Source of the DNA: Candidatus Planktophila sulfonica
GTDB lineage: Bacteria; Actinomycetota; Actinomycetes; Nanopelagicales; Nanopelagicaceae
Reading direction: 5' to 3'
Assembly (NCBI RefSeq): GCF_002288065.1
Contig: NZ_CP016773.1
Span: forward strand, 682,001-746,000
DNA: 64,000 nt
Part shown: piece by piece, positions 27,402 through 38,127 of the stretch
Position numbering within the stretch: position 1 is the first letter of the stretch
Layout of the letters: each line of letters begins with the position of its first letter
The notes under the pieces: generated by a model
Seen by the model: the letters and a program-made list of their open reading frames with translations, nothing else
What the model was told of the DNA's origin: nothing
Databases searched by the model: none
Position numbers and translations under genes: made by a program

Positions 27402-27833
27402 TTAGGCGACAAGCGCCTTGAGCGCGATAAGCGCCAGAACGTAAGAATTTGGTCCGAAACCACCAATCGTTCCATTGGCCACACCAGAAATTACCGATGT
27501 ATGACGGAACTCTTCGCGCGCCAAAGGATTTGAAAGATGAACTTCAATCAGCGGAGCCTTGACCAACTCTGCAGCATCACGGATCGCATATGAATAGTGC
27601 GTGAAAGCTGCTGGATTGATAATTACTGGGGTGTTGGTATCTGCGGCTTCATGAAGCCAACCAATGATTTCTGCCTCGTCATTACTTTGACGAACATCCG
27701 CATCAAATCCATGTGTCTTTGCCGCACCCTCAATATGTGAAACAAGAGCTGGGTAAGTCATATCTCCATAGATCGAAGAGTCGCGAATATCGAGGCGCCC
27801 TAAATTAGGACCATTGAGAACGAGAACCTTCAT
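27402..27833 (-). CDS. aroQ: 3-dehydroquinate dehydratase, type II
   Basis: A 143-aa enzyme of the shikimate pathway. It starts MKVLVLNGPNLGRLDIRDSSIYG, containing the catalytic tyrosine region, and has INPAAFTHYSYAIRDA and EVHLSNPLAREEFRH, all typical of type II. The ATG at 27833 overlaps the aroB stop as ATGA. It is the last aro gene of the cluster; 64 bp separate it from efp. Confidence 0.95.
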   Translation of the reverse strand: MKVLVLNGPNLGRLDIRDSSIYGDMTYPALVSHIEGAAKTHGFDADVRQSNDEAEIIGWLHEAADTNTPVIINPAAFTHYSYAIRDAAELVKAPLIEVHLSNPLAREEFRHTSVISGVANGTIGGFGPNSYVLALIALKALVA

Positions 27834-28885
27834 TGGCAAAGCCTCTCATAAGCAGCATGCAGCGCGCTCTCAATTGGGTTTTCAAGTCGTTGTGTCTTTC
27901 CAACTTCTGAAATCACGACGAAGCGTAGAGAGTTACCACGACTCTTCTTATCAAGTTTCATCGCTGCGAGAAGTTCAGGCCACTCAGCACCTTTATAGAT
28001 AACGGGCAGTCCAAGGGCAACCAGGGTTTCGATATGCAATGCGCGCAATTCAGGAGTGATTAAATCCAGGCCTTCTGAGAGATAAGCGATGTAAGCCATT
28101 CCGATGGAGACACATTCTCCATGGCGTAGTGAGTATTTTGAGAGAAGTTCAACGGCATGACCAAAGGTGTGTCCGTAGTTAAGGATTTCTCGATCGAAGC
28201 TCTCTTTAAAGTCGCCAGAGACCACGAGCGCCTTCACTGCAACAGATCTCTCAATTAACTCAAGAGTTACCTCGCGAGAGGACCGAATATCTGCAAGTGA
28301 CTTTGATTTGATGAGATCAAGAATCTTCTGATCGCGAATAAATCCGCACTTAACTACCTCAGCAAGCCCTGCTGCAAAATCACGATCCGAGAGAGCGTCT
28401 AACCACTTTGGATCGATCAATACTGAGATTGGCGAATGGAATGCCCCAATAAGGTTCTTTCCATAGTCGCTATTGATTCCGGTCTTTCCTCCAACTGCTG
28501 CATCAACCATTCCTGCAACAGTTGTAGGAATGGCTACCCAATCAACTCCACGAAGCCAGCTCGCTGCCAGATATCCAGCAAAGTCCGTTACCGCTCCCCC
28601 GCCAATTCCCACAATTAAATCGGTACGAGTGAAACCTGCAGCGCCTAACCAATTCCACGCTTGGGATAAAACGTTGGCTGACTTTCCTGCCTCACCATCT
28701 GGGATAGGAAGATAGAAGAATTCGGTATCTCCTGAATCGAATGTAGGAATCCGATCTTTCATCGATTCGCTAAAAATAATAGCAACGCGAGTTCTCTCTT
28801 TGGTTAATTCAACGAGCTCTGCCTTGAAATCAACGTCGACGCAGACGTCATATTCACGGTCGGCACTTACATGAATTCTCTTCAC
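27830..28885 (-). CDS. aroB: 3-dehydroquinate synthase
   Basis: A 351-aa NAD- and metal-dependent enzyme converting DAHP to 3-dehydroquinate. Motifs are IGGGAVTDFAGYLAASWLRGVDW near residues 95-117, the VGGKTGINSDYGKNLIGAF segment, and NYGHTFGHAVE near residue 235 with metal-binding His. It overlaps aroK and aroQ by 4 nt each. Confidence 0.96.
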   Translation of the reverse strand: MKRIHVSADREYDVCVDVDFKAELVELTKERTRVAIIFSESMKDRIPTFDSGDTEFFYLPIPDGEAGKSANVLSQAWNWLGAAGFTRTDLIVGIGGGAVTDFAGYLAASWLRGVDWVAIPTTVAGMVDAAVGGKTGINSDYGKNLIGAFHSPISVLIDPKWLDALSDRDFAAGLAEVVKCGFIRDQKILDLIKSKSLADIRSSREVTLELIERSVAVKALVVSGDFKESFDREILNYGHTFGHAVELLSKYSLRHGECVSIGMAYIAYLSEGLDLITPELRALHIETLVALGLPVIYKGAEWPELLAAMKLDKKSRGNSLRFVVISEVGKTQRLENPIESALHAAYERLCQ

Positions 28886-29388
28886 TTCAGAACCTCCAAG
28901 ACGAGGGAGACAATCTCTGACTCAGACTTTTCATTCACATCTATGACGCTATCTGCAATTGATTCATAGATAGGTCTACGCGCCTCCATAAGAGTCTGCC
29001 ACTGACCACGCGGATTGTGCAGCAGTAAAGGGCGATCGCGATTAAATCCAATGCGCGGTGCAACCGTTGCAAGAGATATATCTAGGTAAATAACCGGTGA
29101 AGCGATTGCTCGCAGAGCAGATTGCGCATCCACTGAAATAGGCGCGCCTCCACCCAACGCAAGAACTGTGTCATCTGAGAGCAACTCATCCCGTAGAACT
29201 TTCTTCTCAAGAATACGGAATTCATCTTCGCCATCTTCCAAGAAGATATCCGATACTGATTTACCGGCACGTTCTTCGATGACATGATCAGTGTCGCGAA
29301 ACGCGATTCCTAAATTGCTCGCTACAAGCTGACCGATGGTGGTCTTTCCAGATCCCATCGGACCAATCAGAATAACGCGAGGAGCCAT
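28882..29388 (-). CDS. aroK: Shikimate kinase
   Basis: A 168-aa P-loop kinase phosphorylating shikimate. The Walker A loop is GPMGSGKTTIG at residues 9-19; FRDTDHVIEERAGKSVSDIF is the shikimate-binding region, and LALGGGAPIS is the third motif. Its ATG follows aroC by 5 nt, and its stop overlaps aroB. Confidence 0.95.
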   Translation of the reverse strand: MAPRVILIGPMGSGKTTIGQLVASNLGIAFRDTDHVIEERAGKSVSDIFLEDGEDEFRILEKKVLRDELLSDDTVLALGGGAPISVDAQSALRAIASPVIYLDISLATVAPRIGFNRDRPLLLHNPRGQWQTLMEARRPIYESIADSVIDVNEKSESEIVSLVLEVLK

Positions 29389-29393
29389 GAGAA

Positions 29394-30575
29394 TTACTTG
29401 AAGCGCAGATTCTTCATATAGGACTCGTAATTACGACGAACTTCCTGAACTGAATCGCCACCGAACTTTTCAAGTACAGCTTCTGCCAAAACAAGTGCTG
29501 CCATAGCTTCTGCAACAACACCCGCAGCCGGGACGGCGCATACATCAGAACGCTGATTGATGGCCTTTGCTGCTTCACCAGTCTTTACATCAATTGTGTC
29601 GAGCGCTTTAGGAACCGTAGAAATTGGTTTCATAGCAACAGAGACTCGCAAGATCTCTCCGTTGGACATGCCGCCCTCTGTTCCTCCTGCACGATCTGTA
29701 CGACGATGAATTGCGCCATCAGTTCCGCGTTCAATCTCATCATGAGCAACCGATCCACGGCGTGTGGCTGTTCGGAAACCGTCACCAATTTCAACGCCTT
29801 TAATTGCTTGAATTCCCATCATTGCAGCGGCTAATCGCGCATCTAATCTGCGATCCCAATGAACGTGTGAGCCAAGTCCAGGAGGCAAGTTGTAGGCAAG
29901 TACCTCGCATACTCCGCCGAGTGTGTCTCCATCAGAGTGAGCGGATTCAATTTCAGTGATCATGAGTGCACTCGTTGCAGGATCTGAACAACGAACAGGA
30001 TCTTCATCAATGCGTTTCATATCTGTTGCATCTGGAAGCTCGTAATTGTCAGGGATACGAACCGAACCGATAGAGACAACGTGGCTCAAAATTGTGATGC
30101 CAGTAGCCTGCTCGAGGAAATTACGTGCGATTGCACCGAGTGCAACGCGAGCCGCTGTTTCACGAGCACTTGCACGCTCAAGGATTGGTCGTGCGTCATC
30201 AAAATCGTACTTCTGCATACCTACAAGATCAGCATGCCCAGGGCGCGGACGCGATAGCGGTGCATTACGAGCAAGGTTTTCAATCTGGTCTGCAGGAACT
30301 GGATCGACAGACATTACCTTCTCCCACTTTGGCCATTCACTGTTACCGACCTGAACAGATATCGGTCCGCCTTGTGTGGTGCCTAGACGCACGCCGCCAA
30401 GAATGGTGACTTTATCTGCTTCGAAATTCTGTCGAGCACCACGTCCCACGCCGAGTCGGCGGCGGGCTAAGTGGAAATCGATATCTTCAGTCGTAATCGC
30501 AACATGAGCTGGCATGCCCTCGATGATTGCTGAGAGAGCTTGGCCATGAGATTCACCTGCTGTAATCCAACGCAT
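29394..30575 (-). CDS. aroC: Chorismate synthase
   Basis: A 393-aa FMN-dependent enzyme completing the shikimate pathway. It begins [20 protein letters not shown] and contains [29 protein letters not shown] near residue 105 and [10 protein letters not shown] near residue 300, all family signatures. The start at 30575 is chosen because the family N-terminus begins there; a frame extension of 21 codons is rejected. It lies 40 bp after the prepilin peptidase gene. Confidence 0.96.
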   Translation of the reverse strand: MRWITAGESHGQALSAIIEGMPAHVAITTEDIDFHLARRRLGVGRGARQNFEADKVTILGGVRLGTTQGGPISVQVGNSEWPKWEKVMSVDPVPADQIENLARNAPLSRPRPGHADLVGMQKYDFDDARPILERASARETAARVALGAIARNFLEQATGITILSHVVSIGSVRIPDNYELPDATDMKRIDEDPVRCSDPATSALMITEIESAHSDGDTLGGVCEVLAYNLPPGLGSHVHWDRRLDARLAAAMMGIQAIKGVEIGDGFRTATRRGSVAHDEIERGTDGAIHRRTDRAGGTEGGMSNGEILRVSVAMKPISTVPKALDTIDVKTGEAAKAINQRSDVCAVPAAGVVAEAMAALVLAEAVLEKFGGDSVQEVRRNYESYMKNLRFK

Positions 30576-30615
30576 GAGCCTATTCTTGCAGATACCGAGT
30601 GATTCTCGCTCACCT

Positions 30616-31008
30616 TTAGAAATTACTCCAAGGGGCAAGAATCAAAGCCGCACCGCAGAGCGCGGGAGCAAAGGCCATATCACCACGCATTGAACGGTTT
30701 CGAATCAGATGCACCAGCACCAGGAATGAGGAGGCCACCAAGAGCGCCAGTAGGTAATCCGAAAACTGACTACTCGGTACAACAAAATTCAGAAGAACTA
30801 ACAGGAGTTTGGAGTCGCCGTAGCCGCAGCCGGATATCCAAGTGAATAAGAAAATAAGACAAGAAGTCAGGGCCAAGGTTCTGAGATCGAGATTGAACCC
30901 TTTTTTGAAGATAGAGGCGATCACAAGGAGAAGAAGTGCTGAATTTGGTATGCGATGGGTTCGAATATCAAAGGCTGCGATGAATACAAGTATTGACGAG
31001 ACAAGCAC
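30616..31008 (-). CDS. Small A24-family prepilin peptidase
   Basis: A 130-aa membrane protease with about four helices. The two catalytic aspartates are present: Asp14 in [10 protein letters not shown] and Asp65 in the GYGD motif (62-65). It lacks the N-terminal methylase domain, like the TadV/CpaA type. The start is a GTG immediately after an in-frame stop, so the first helix is short. A24 genes also sit between aroC and aroE in Streptomyces, so this place is conserved. No pilin or secretion gene is in the window, so the substrate is unknown. Confidence 0.8.
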   Translation of the reverse strand: MLVSSILVFIAAFDIRTHRIPNSALLLLVIASIFKKGFNLDLRTLALTSCLIFLFTWISGCGYGDSKLLLVLLNFVVPSSQFSDYLLALLVASSFLVLVHLIRNRSMRGDMAFAPALCGAALILAPWSNF

Positions 31009-31055
31009 CTAGTCAAGATAACGAGGTTATTTAGCGTTTGAATCCCGCTTGTGTA

Positions 31056-31862
31056 TTACCGCGAGGCCTTGCGCAAAAGAGGACGTATATGTTCGGCAAG
31101 AGCGTTGCGATCCAATGGTTTTTCTAGAACAAGCTCAAGCTGATCAATACCCTGATACAACAAAAGTTCTAATCCGTTGAGGACGTTTCCACCGCAATCA
31201 CTCCATCGTTGCGCTAGCTCAGTCGGCCAAGGCTTGTAAATAACATCGAAAAGTGTTGTCGAAATTCCAGGTTGCACTGAATTGGCGAGAAGATCTGCGG
31301 CTCCCGCTGGCGTGGTATTCACAACTAAGTCGTAATTGCCGAAATCAACATCAAGGTTCCATCTGTGATATTCGAACTTTGTATGAACCACAGCAGATTC
31401 AAGTGCTTCTTGTCGCACGCTCGAGCGCCCAAGCACGTGCAAATTCTTTGTAATGGAATCAAGGGCACCCGCCACTGCCCGCGCAGTTCCACCTGCGCCA
31501 AGAATTAAAACGGAGTCGAATTCCTTCAGCTCTGCATGAGCAAGAGCAGCAACGAGCCCACTTCCGTCGGTACTGGTGAGTGACCACGTGTTATCGCGAT
31601 TGATTAAGGTATTTCCGGATTGAATTCTGCGAGTTAGTTCATCAACTTCAACGTCTAGGGCGAGAACCTCCTCTTTAAGAGGCATGGTCAGCGATAAGTA
31701 ATCGAACTCAGAGCCACGTGTTTGTACAAACTCTTGCAAAGTGCCGGACGTAACTTCAATTGCAGAGTAAGTGCCTTCTAGACCGAGGAAATCAAAGGCA
31801 GCTTTATGCAAAACGGGAGATAAAGAGTGGGAAATCGGAGACCCTAATACTGCGCCTTTCAT
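31056..31862 (-). CDS. aroE: Shikimate dehydrogenase
   Basis: A 268-aa NADPH enzyme reducing 3-dehydroshikimate. The shikimate-binding motif GSPISHSLSPVLHKAAF is at residues 7-23, LTMPLKEE carries the catalytic Lys near residue 65, and the Rossmann loop is ILGAGGTARAV near residue 120. It overlaps mltG by 4 nt. Confidence 0.93.
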   Translation of the reverse strand: MKGAVLGSPISHSLSPVLHKAAFDFLGLEGTYSAIEVTSGTLQEFVQTRGSEFDYLSLTMPLKEEVLALDVEVDELTRRIQSGNTLINRDNTWSLTSTDGSGLVAALAHAELKEFDSVLILGAGGTARAVAGALDSITKNLHVLGRSSVRQEALESAVVHTKFEYHRWNLDVDFGNYDLVVNTTPAGAADLLANSVQPGISTTLFDVIYKPWPTELAQRWSDCGGNVLNGLELLLYQGIDQLELVLEKPLDRNALAEHIRPLLRKASR

Positions 31863-32899
31863 TTCTTTTCACTCCTAAATTTTCCTGCTCGTAAATTCTT
31901 CTTGTACTCAACTTTCCAGTCATTGAACTGGTTGATATCGCTGGTGAATCTGGTATCAAATGGCGCGACAGTGATGAAATATAACCAATCACCAGGCGTT
32001 GGGTTCACTGCGGCGCGCAGGGCATCCGCACCCGGATTATTAATCGGTCCAGGAGGCAATCCGTATTTACGATATGTGTTGTACGGTGAATTCAGCAAGG
32101 TTGATTGAGTACTAAGGAAGATGCTTCCTCGTGTCTTCTTGACGTAATGAACAGTCGAGTCAAACTGCAACGGCATACCTTTGACAATTCTGTTGCGAAT
32201 TACCTGAGATATCTTGGCAAAGTCCTCGGTATTTCCTTCGGCCTGAACTAGCGACGCAATGATCAGCAATTGTTGCGGCGTGAATTTCTCCCGTGAAGAG
32301 TAGAACCCGGCCGCCTTCATCTCTCTTAAAGCTCTATCGATCATGCTCTGTAAAGCCACTTTCGCTGAAGTATCAGTTGCGAAACTGTACTGGGCAGGAA
32401 AGAGCAGACCTTCGATTGATGAGAATCCAGATGGTTTAACAACCTTACTTAACGCACTGGCTACATCTGATTTCGTAAAGTTAGCAGCGTAGAACTGCGG
32501 AAGAATCTCAGATAACCAAGCGCCTTCAAAAATATTGATAAGCCCGGTGATGCGTGCTGAATCTAGAAGCTGATTGAGGGCTTCTGTCGCACAAAGATTT
32601 AGATCAATCTCATGGTTACCAGGTGCGACTTTCTGAGAGCGAGGATCTCCGACTGCAACCCGGAAATATGACCCGGATGATTTGACGACTCCGGCATCAA
32701 AAAGGGATTGAGCTATCTCTGATCCTGATTCACCTGCTGCAATGTTTATATTGGCTCTAGTTTGCGACGGTGAGCCACAAGGGAAATCAGGCGCGGAACT
32801 GCCAGGAACTCGAAGAAAGTGGAGGGAAAAGGTCACAACGCCAACAAGGCCCAGGGCTATGAGAATTCGAGAGAGAGGTGAGTTATTCCAGAGTTTCAC
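31859..32899 (-). CDS. mltG: Endolytic murein transglycosylase MltG (YceG-like)
   Basis: A 346-aa membrane-anchored enzyme thought to cut new glycan strands during peptidoglycan synthesis. A single N-terminal helix (ILIALGLVGVVTFSLHFL, residues 11-28) anchors it. The catalytic region contains LIIASLVQAEGNTEDFAKI, whose Glu aligns with the second acidic residue of the family (E/Q)xE motif, and PYNTYRKYGLPPGPINNPG near residue 290. The start is GTG and overlaps ruvX by 17 nt. Placement between ruvX and aroE is the actinobacterial norm. Confidence 0.92.
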   Translation of the reverse strand: MKLWNNSPLSRILIALGLVGVVTFSLHFLRVPGSSAPDFPCGSPSQTRANINIAAGESGSEIAQSLFDAGVVKSSGSYFRVAVGDPRSQKVAPGNHEIDLNLCATEALNQLLDSARITGLINIFEGAWLSEILPQFYAANFTKSDVASALSKVVKPSGFSSIEGLLFPAQYSFATDTSAKVALQSMIDRALREMKAAGFYSSREKFTPQQLLIIASLVQAEGNTEDFAKISQVIRNRIVKGMPLQFDSTVHYVKKTRGSIFLSTQSTLLNSPYNTYRKYGLPPGPINNPGADALRAAVNPTPGDWLYFITVAPFDTRFTSDINQFNDWKVEYKKNLRAGKFRSEKK

Positions 32900-33302
32900 T
32901 CAGTAGCCCTTGTTCCAATATCGCTACGGCAGCCATCGCATCAATAAGTGACTTCGAGTCACGCATCGATACCCCTGCCTCCTTCAACTTCCTCTGCGCA
33001 CTCACTGTTGAAAGTCTTTCATCAACTAGTTGAATCGGAAGGTTGGTAATGGATTGAACCTGTCCTACAAATGCTTCGACTTTCTCCGCACTCTCCCCCG
33101 TAATTCCGGACATGTTCAGGGGCTTGCCAATAAAAATTCGAATTGGTTCATGTTCAGAAAGAAGCGATGAAATCTCAGTAATGAAGTTCTTCGACTTCGT
33201 CTCAAGAACGCAGAGCGGTGAAGCGAGAATGCCATCGGGATCACAGAGCGCTACACCAGTGCGGACATCTCCATAATCGAAGGCGATACGTCGGCCTCGC
33301 AT
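32883..33302 (-). CDS. ruvX: RuvX/YqgF family putative Holliday junction resolvase
   Basis: A 139-aa RNase H-fold protein of the YqgF family, associated with pre-16S rRNA 5'-end maturation and proposed as a Holliday junction resolvase. The acidic active-site motif is FDYGDVRTGVALCD (residues 8-21), with IGKPLNMSG, VDERLSTVSA and a C-terminal SLIDAMAAVAILEQ Asp. It lies 5 nt after alaS and overlaps mltG. Confidence 0.93.
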   Translation of the reverse strand: MRGRRIAFDYGDVRTGVALCDPDGILASPLCVLETKSKNFITEISSLLSEHEPIRIFIGKPLNMSGITGESAEKVEAFVGQVQSITNLPIQLVDERLSTVSAQRKLKEAGVSMRDSKSLIDAMAAVAILEQGLLSETLE

Positions 33303-33307
33303 ATGCG

Positions 33308-35983
33308 TTACTTACCGGATATGGAATCGGCGATAGCGAGAAGAGCTGCCTGTGACTTAGATGCATCTGTTCCGCCACCTTGGGCGAAATCATCTTTACC
33401 GCCGCCTCCGCCACCAAGGATGGTTGAACCAATCTTTACGAGCGCGCCTGCCTTAAGTCCAGTTGCCTTGGCAGCATCGCTGACTGCAACCACGAGAACA
33501 GGTTTTCCTTCGTTGGCACTAATAAGTGCAACAGCAGATTGCGGTGCGCGAGCTTTGAGGTCAAGAGCGATCTTGCGCAGGTCATCACCAGTAATGCCAT
33601 CTGGCAGAACCGCAGTGACAGTCGTCGTTCCATTAAGAACTTGAGCGGAATCTGCAAGTGCACCGATTTGACCCATCGCCTGCGCAGAGCGAACTGCGGC
33701 AAGCTCCTTCTCAATATCCTTAATCTTGTTAAGTAGATCAGAGATACGTTCAGGAAGTTCTTCGGTTCGGGCGCCCTTGATAATTTCGGTCAGTGAATTC
33801 AACAGCACGTGCTCGCGCGCCAAGAATTTATAAGCATCGACTCCGACAAGTGCTTCAACGCGACGAACACCAGCACCTACAGATGATTCGCTGAGCAACT
33901 TCACTACGCCAAGTTGGCCTGAACGTTCGACGTGAGTTCCGCCGCAGAGTTCGCGAGCCCAATCACCAACACTGACGACGCGAACTTGGTCTCCGTACTT
34001 TTCGCCGAAGAGCGCCATCGCGCCGATCTTCTTTGCCGCATCTTGAGTCATAGTTTCGGCGGTGACTGCCAAGTTATCGAGCAAGAGTGTGTTGACGCGA
34101 GATTCAACTTCATTAAGTACTGAATCAGGAACTGCACCTGTCGATGGGAAGTCGAAACGGAAACGGCCTGGTGAATTCTCAGAACCTGCCTGCGTTGCTG
34201 TTTCTCCAAGAATTTCGCGGAAAGCTTTATGGACCATGTGCGTTGCGGTGTGAGCACGCGAAATTGCATGGCGACGCTCCATATCGATCGCAGCAAGTGC
34301 CTGCGAACCAGTAGTTACCTCACCTGAGATAACGCGGCCGCGGTGAACAGAGAGTCCATTAACCGGCGTCTGAACATCTTCAATTTCAACAACTGCGCCA
34401 TTAGAAAGTGTGATGCGACCGCCATCGGCAAGCTGTCCGCCACCTTCTGCATAGAAAGGTGTGCGGTCTAGAACAATTTCAACATCTTGGCCTGAATTCG
34501 CTGAAGCTACGCTCAGTCCATCCACCAAAATTCCATTGATTACCGATTCAGTTTCACTATGTGTGTAACCCACAAATGAGGAAGCGCCCTTTGAATCTGC
34601 GATCTTCTTATATTCGGAGAGATCTGTATGGCCGCTCTTCTTTGCTTTCGCATCGGCCTTTGCGCGGTCGCGCTGTTCGTTCATGAGACGGCGGAAACCA
34701 TCTTCATCTACTTCAAGGCCTTCTTCGCGAGCCATTTCGAGCGTCAGATCAAATGGGAAACCGTAGGTATCGTGAAGCTTGAAGACTTCTTCTCCTGGAA
34801 GGACGTTCTTCTTCGTAGATTTCAACTGAGTTGAAGCCATATCAAAGATCTGTGTTCCGGCCTTGAGTGTTTGCAGGAATGACTCTTCTTCAGCCACAGA
34901 GACAGCGAGAATGCGCTTTTGATCTGCAATAAGTTCAGGGTATTGAGGTCCCATTGCGCCAATTGCTGCAACAGTGAGCTCGGACATAATCGGATCGTTA
35001 ACGCCCAATAAACGCATATTACGAATCGTGCGGCGCATCATGCGACGAAGAACGTAACCACGACCTTCATTGCCTGGGGTAACTCCATCGCCAATCAACA
35101 TCGCTGATGTTCGCGCATGGTCTGCAACTACGCGCAGTGAAACATCTGTGTTCTGAGACTTTCCATAGTTAACGCCAGCGAGTGCCGATGCCTTCTTGAG
35201 AATCTGCATCGTTGTATCGATTTCATAGATATTTTCTACGCCCTGCAACAAAGCTGCAGTACGTTCTAGACCTAAACCAGTATCAATGCTCTTTGCAGGA
35301 AGTTCGCCGAGGATTGGGTAACCATCTTTACCGCCACCTGCACCGCGTTCATTCTGCATGAAGACAAGGTTCCAGACCTCCATGTAACGGTTCTCGTCAG
35401 CGATTGGTCCGCCTTCGACTCCGTATTCAGGTCCGCGATCGTAGTAAATTTCAGAGCAAGGTCCGCAAGGTCCCGGAACACCCATCGACCAGAAGTTATC
35501 TGCCATGTCGCGACGTTGAATGCGTTCGCGTGGGATGCCGATCTTCTTATGCCAAATATCAGCTGCTTCATCATCATCAAGATAAACAGTTACCCAGAGA
35601 CGTTCTTCAGGGAATCCATATCCGCCGTCCGCAACAGGACGAGTGAGAAGTTCCCAAGCAAGTGAGATTGCACCTTCCTTGAAGTAATCGCCGAATGAGA
35701 AGTTTCCGCACATCTGGAAGAAGGATGCGTGACGTGTTGTCTTTCCCACTTCATCGATATCAAGGGTTCGGACGCACTTTTGAACCGAAGTTGCGCGCTT
35801 GTATGGAGGTGTTACCTCACCCAGAAAGAATGGCTTAAACGGAACCATTCCTGCGTTAACAAGAAGAAGGTTTGGGTCATCAGCGATGAGAGATGCTGAA
35901 GGAACGACAGTGTGAGTTAAACCTTGACGGTTTTCGGATTCAAAGAAGCGCAGCCAGCGCGAACGGATCTCGGCGGAGTCCAC
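33308..35983 (-). CDS. alaS: Alanyl-tRNA synthetase
   Basis: An 891-aa class II synthetase. The N-terminal aminoacylation domain shows [22 protein letters not shown]-type motif 1 and [14 protein letters not shown]. The editing domain holds [11 protein letters not shown] and the distal [13 protein letters not shown] zinc motif. The C-terminal glycine-rich tail near residue 860 is typical of the C-Ala domain. It starts within the stop codon of the DUF948 gene (one shared base). Confidence 0.97.
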   Translation of the reverse strand: MDSAEIRSRWLRFFESENRQGLTHTVVPSASLIADDPNLLLVNAGMVPFKPFFLGEVTPPYKRATSVQKCVRTLDIDEVGKTTRHASFFQMCGNFSFGDYFKEGAISLAWELLTRPVADGGYGFPEERLWVTVYLDDDEAADIWHKKIGIPRERIQRRDMADNFWSMGVPGPCGPCSEIYYDRGPEYGVEGGPIADENRYMEVWNLVFMQNERGAGGGKDGYPILGELPAKSIDTGLGLERTAALLQGVENIYEIDTTMQILKKASALAGVNYGKSQNTDVSLRVVADHARTSAMLIGDGVTPGNEGRGYVLRRMMRRTIRNMRLLGVNDPIMSELTVAAIGAMGPQYPELIADQKRILAVSVAEEESFLQTLKAGTQIFDMASTQLKSTKKNVLPGEEVFKLHDTYGFPFDLTLEMAREEGLEVDEDGFRRLMNEQRDRAKADAKAKKSGHTDLSEYKKIADSKGASSFVGYTHSETESVINGILVDGLSVASANSGQDVEIVLDRTPFYAEGGGQLADGGRITLSNGAVVEIEDVQTPVNGLSVHRGRVISGEVTTGSQALAAIDMERRHAISRAHTATHMVHKAFREILGETATQAGSENSPGRFRFDFPSTGAVPDSVLNEVESRVNTLLLDNLAVTAETMTQDAAKKIGAMALFGEKYGDQVRVVSVGDWARELCGGTHVERSGQLGVVKLLSESSVGAGVRRVEALVGVDAYKFLAREHVLLNSLTEIIKGARTEELPERISDLLNKIKDIEKELAAVRSAQAMGQIGALADSAQVLNGTTTVTAVLPDGITGDDLRKIALDLKARAPQSAVALISANEGKPVLVVAVSDAAKATGLKAGALVKIGSTILGGGGGGKDDFAQGGGTDASKSQAALLAIADSISGK

Positions 35984-36339
35984 TAGTCAGATTTTTTCTT
36001 CGACTTGCGGCCCTTGCTGAGAGTTGCAGCGCCAAGGAGCGCTCCAGCAACTCGTCCAGTAGGACTTTCCATAAAACCAGTCGTTGCACCGGTCACCTTT
36101 GAAGTTACTTCTTCAACATTCTTGGTGATCTTTGCAAAACTTTCGAGAGGGCCATTGATAAGTTCCAGTGTGCGTGTTGACTCCGAGAGAAGCGGAGTTG
36201 TGTCATCGGTAAATGCTTTGAGGGAGGTTTTTGCCTCGTCGATGAACTTGCTTACTCGAAATACTGTGTAGGCAATCGCTACAGCGATCACGAAGAGTGA
36301 TGCCGCTGCAATTATCGTTGCAATTCCGCCTGGACCCAT
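35983..36339 (-). CDS. DUF948 domain membrane protein
   Basis: A 118-aa protein with one N-terminal membrane helix (residues 5-30), a middle region of polar helices likely to form a coiled coil, and a lysine-rich C-terminus ([10 protein letters not shown]). This matches DUF948 proteins commonly found just upstream of alaS in actinobacteria. The function is unknown. Its ATG is 6 nt after TAGGCT, so it probably opens the alaS transcript as a leaderless message. Confidence 0.8.
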   Translation of the reverse strand: MGPGGIATIIAAASLFVIAVAIAYTVFRVSKFIDEAKTSLKAFTDDTTPLLSESTRTLELINGPLESFAKITKNVEEVTSKVTGATTGFMESPTGRVAGALLGAATLSKGRKSKKKSD

Positions 36340-36345
36340 GTTGTT

Positions 36346-36351
36346 AGCCTA
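36346..36351 (-). promoter_or_regulatory. -10 element of the DUF948-alaS operon
   Basis: TAGGCT in minus sense (36351 to 36346), 6 nt before the DUF948 ATG and 18 bp from the aspS stop. It is a leaderless-type promoter separating aspS from the alaS-ruvX-mltG-aro transcript. Confidence 0.45.
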
Positions 36352-36357
36352 CCTGAC

Positions 36358-38097
36358 TTACTCCTTTGGAGGAGTCCAATCGATGGCAGCTTCCTTTCGT
36401 TGCGCAGGAGTAATTGGAGTTGGTGCACCAGTAAGAGGGTCGCCACCGCTTGCAGTCTTAGGGAATGCAATTACCTCACGGATTGAATCAGAACCGGTGA
36501 GTAGTGCGCATACGCGATCAAGACCTAGAGCAATTCCGCCATGTGGAGGTGGACCGTAATTGAAAGCTTCGAGTAAGAATCCAAACTTGCTCTGTGCTTC
36601 TTCATCTGAAAGTCCAATTACAGTAAATACATCCTTCTGAATATTGCGATCGTGAATACGAATCGAGCCACCGCCGAGTTCAGTTCCATTAAGAACGATG
36701 TCATACGCATAAGCAAGTGCAGATGCAGGATCTGATTTAAATGTCGCTGCAAATTCAGGCTTAGGACCCGTAAATGGGTGGTGAACTGCAGTCCATCCCC
36801 CGTTATCAGTCGGTTCGAACATTGGCGCATCGACGACCCAAACGAATTCCCAGGCTCCTTGATTGATCAAGTTGCAGCGCTTGCCAATTTCAAGACGCGC
36901 TGCACCTAGAAGCTGTTGAGAAGATGATCGATCACCAGCGGCGAAGAAGATTGCATCTCCTGGGTTTGCGCCAACGAGTGCTGCAATTCCTGCTTGTTCT
37001 TCTTCAGAAATGTTCTTTGAAACAGGGCCACCAAGAGTGCCATCAGCATTTACAAGAATGTATGCGATTCCCTTTGCACCTCGCGCTTTTGCCCAATCCT
37101 GCCATGCATCGAGTTCGCGACGTGGTGAATCAGCTCCGCCAGGCATAACAACTGCACCAACATATGGCGCTTGGAATACGCGGAAAGGAGTGGACTTAAA
37201 GAATTCAGTAACTTCTGTTAATTCGTATCCGAAGCGAAGGTCAGGTTTATCTGAACCGTACTTATCCATCGCATCTGCATAGGTCATATGTTTGATCGGA
37301 GTTGGAATGTCGTAACCAACAGCTTCCTTCCAGACTTTGACCAAAATCTTTTCTGCAACAGCCAAGATATCTGCCTGATCGATAAATGACATCTCGATAT
37401 CTAGCTGAGTGAATTCAGGTTGGCGATCAGCGCGGAAATCTTCATCGCGGAAACAACGAGCGATCTGGTAATAACGTTCCATGCCAGCAACCATCAAGAG
37501 TTGTTTAAAGAGCTGTGGCGACTGTGGAAGTGCGTACCAGCTGCCTGGCTGCAAGCGGACAGGAACTAGGAAGTCGCGCGCACCTTCAGGAGTTGAGCGA
37601 GTCAGGTAGGGAGTTTCGATCTCAAGAAACTCAAGGTTCTCCATGACATTGCGGATGGCTGATGTGACTTTCGAACGAAGACGTAAGTTGGCAGCTGGAC
37701 CTTCACGGCGGAGATCAAGATAGCGATAACGAAGACGGACTTCTTCAGAGATATCAACTTCACTTCCGGAATCAACTGGGAATGGAAGAGGTGCAGATTC
37801 GCTCAGGACCACAACATCATCGCCCATAACTTCGATTGCACCGGTAGGAATATTTGAGTTTTCATTTCCCGCAGGACGTAGCGCAACTTCGCCAGTAATT
37901 TGAAGACACCATTCAGCGCGGAGTTGTCCGGCCATCTTTTCGTCGCGAATAACTACTTGAACAGAACCAGTTGCATCGCGGAGATCGATAAAGGCAACTC
38001 CCCCGTGGTCACGTCGACGTGCGACCCAACCAGCAAGGGTTACGGTCTGGCCTGCGTGGGAAGCGCGAAGTGCTCCTGCATCCTGATTTCTTAACAT
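36358..38097 (-). CDS. aspS: Aspartyl-tRNA synthetase
   Basis: A 579-aa class IIb synthetase of the bacterial type. The N-terminal OB-fold anticodon domain ([23 protein letters not shown]) occupies residues 1-110. The catalytic domain shows [13 protein letters not shown], the motif 2 [18 protein letters not shown] and motif 3 GIALGLDRV, with the bacterial GAD insertion between them. Whether it also charges tRNA-Asn cannot be told from sequence; no gatCAB or asnS gene is in the window. Confidence 0.96.
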   Translation of the reverse strand: MLRNQDAGALRASHAGQTVTLAGWVARRRDHGGVAFIDLRDATGSVQVVIRDEKMAGQLRAEWCLQITGEVALRPAGNENSNIPTGAIEVMGDDVVVLSESAPLPFPVDSGSEVDISEEVRLRYRYLDLRREGPAANLRLRSKVTSAIRNVMENLEFLEIETPYLTRSTPEGARDFLVPVRLQPGSWYALPQSPQLFKQLLMVAGMERYYQIARCFRDEDFRADRQPEFTQLDIEMSFIDQADILAVAEKILVKVWKEAVGYDIPTPIKHMTYADAMDKYGSDKPDLRFGYELTEVTEFFKSTPFRVFQAPYVGAVVMPGGADSPRRELDAWQDWAKARGAKGIAYILVNADGTLGGPVSKNISEEEQAGIAALVGANPGDAIFFAAGDRSSSQQLLGAARLEIGKRCNLINQGAWEFVWVVDAPMFEPTDNGGWTAVHHPFTGPKPEFAATFKSDPASALAYAYDIVLNGTELGGGSIRIHDRNIQKDVFTVIGLSDEEAQSKFGFLLEAFNYGPPPHGGIALGLDRVCALLTGSDSIREVIAFPKTASGGDPLTGAPTPITPAQRKEAAIDWTPPKE

Positions 38098-38127
38098 TGT
38101 GAAAAGCCGCCTTTAATTGAGGGTGGA

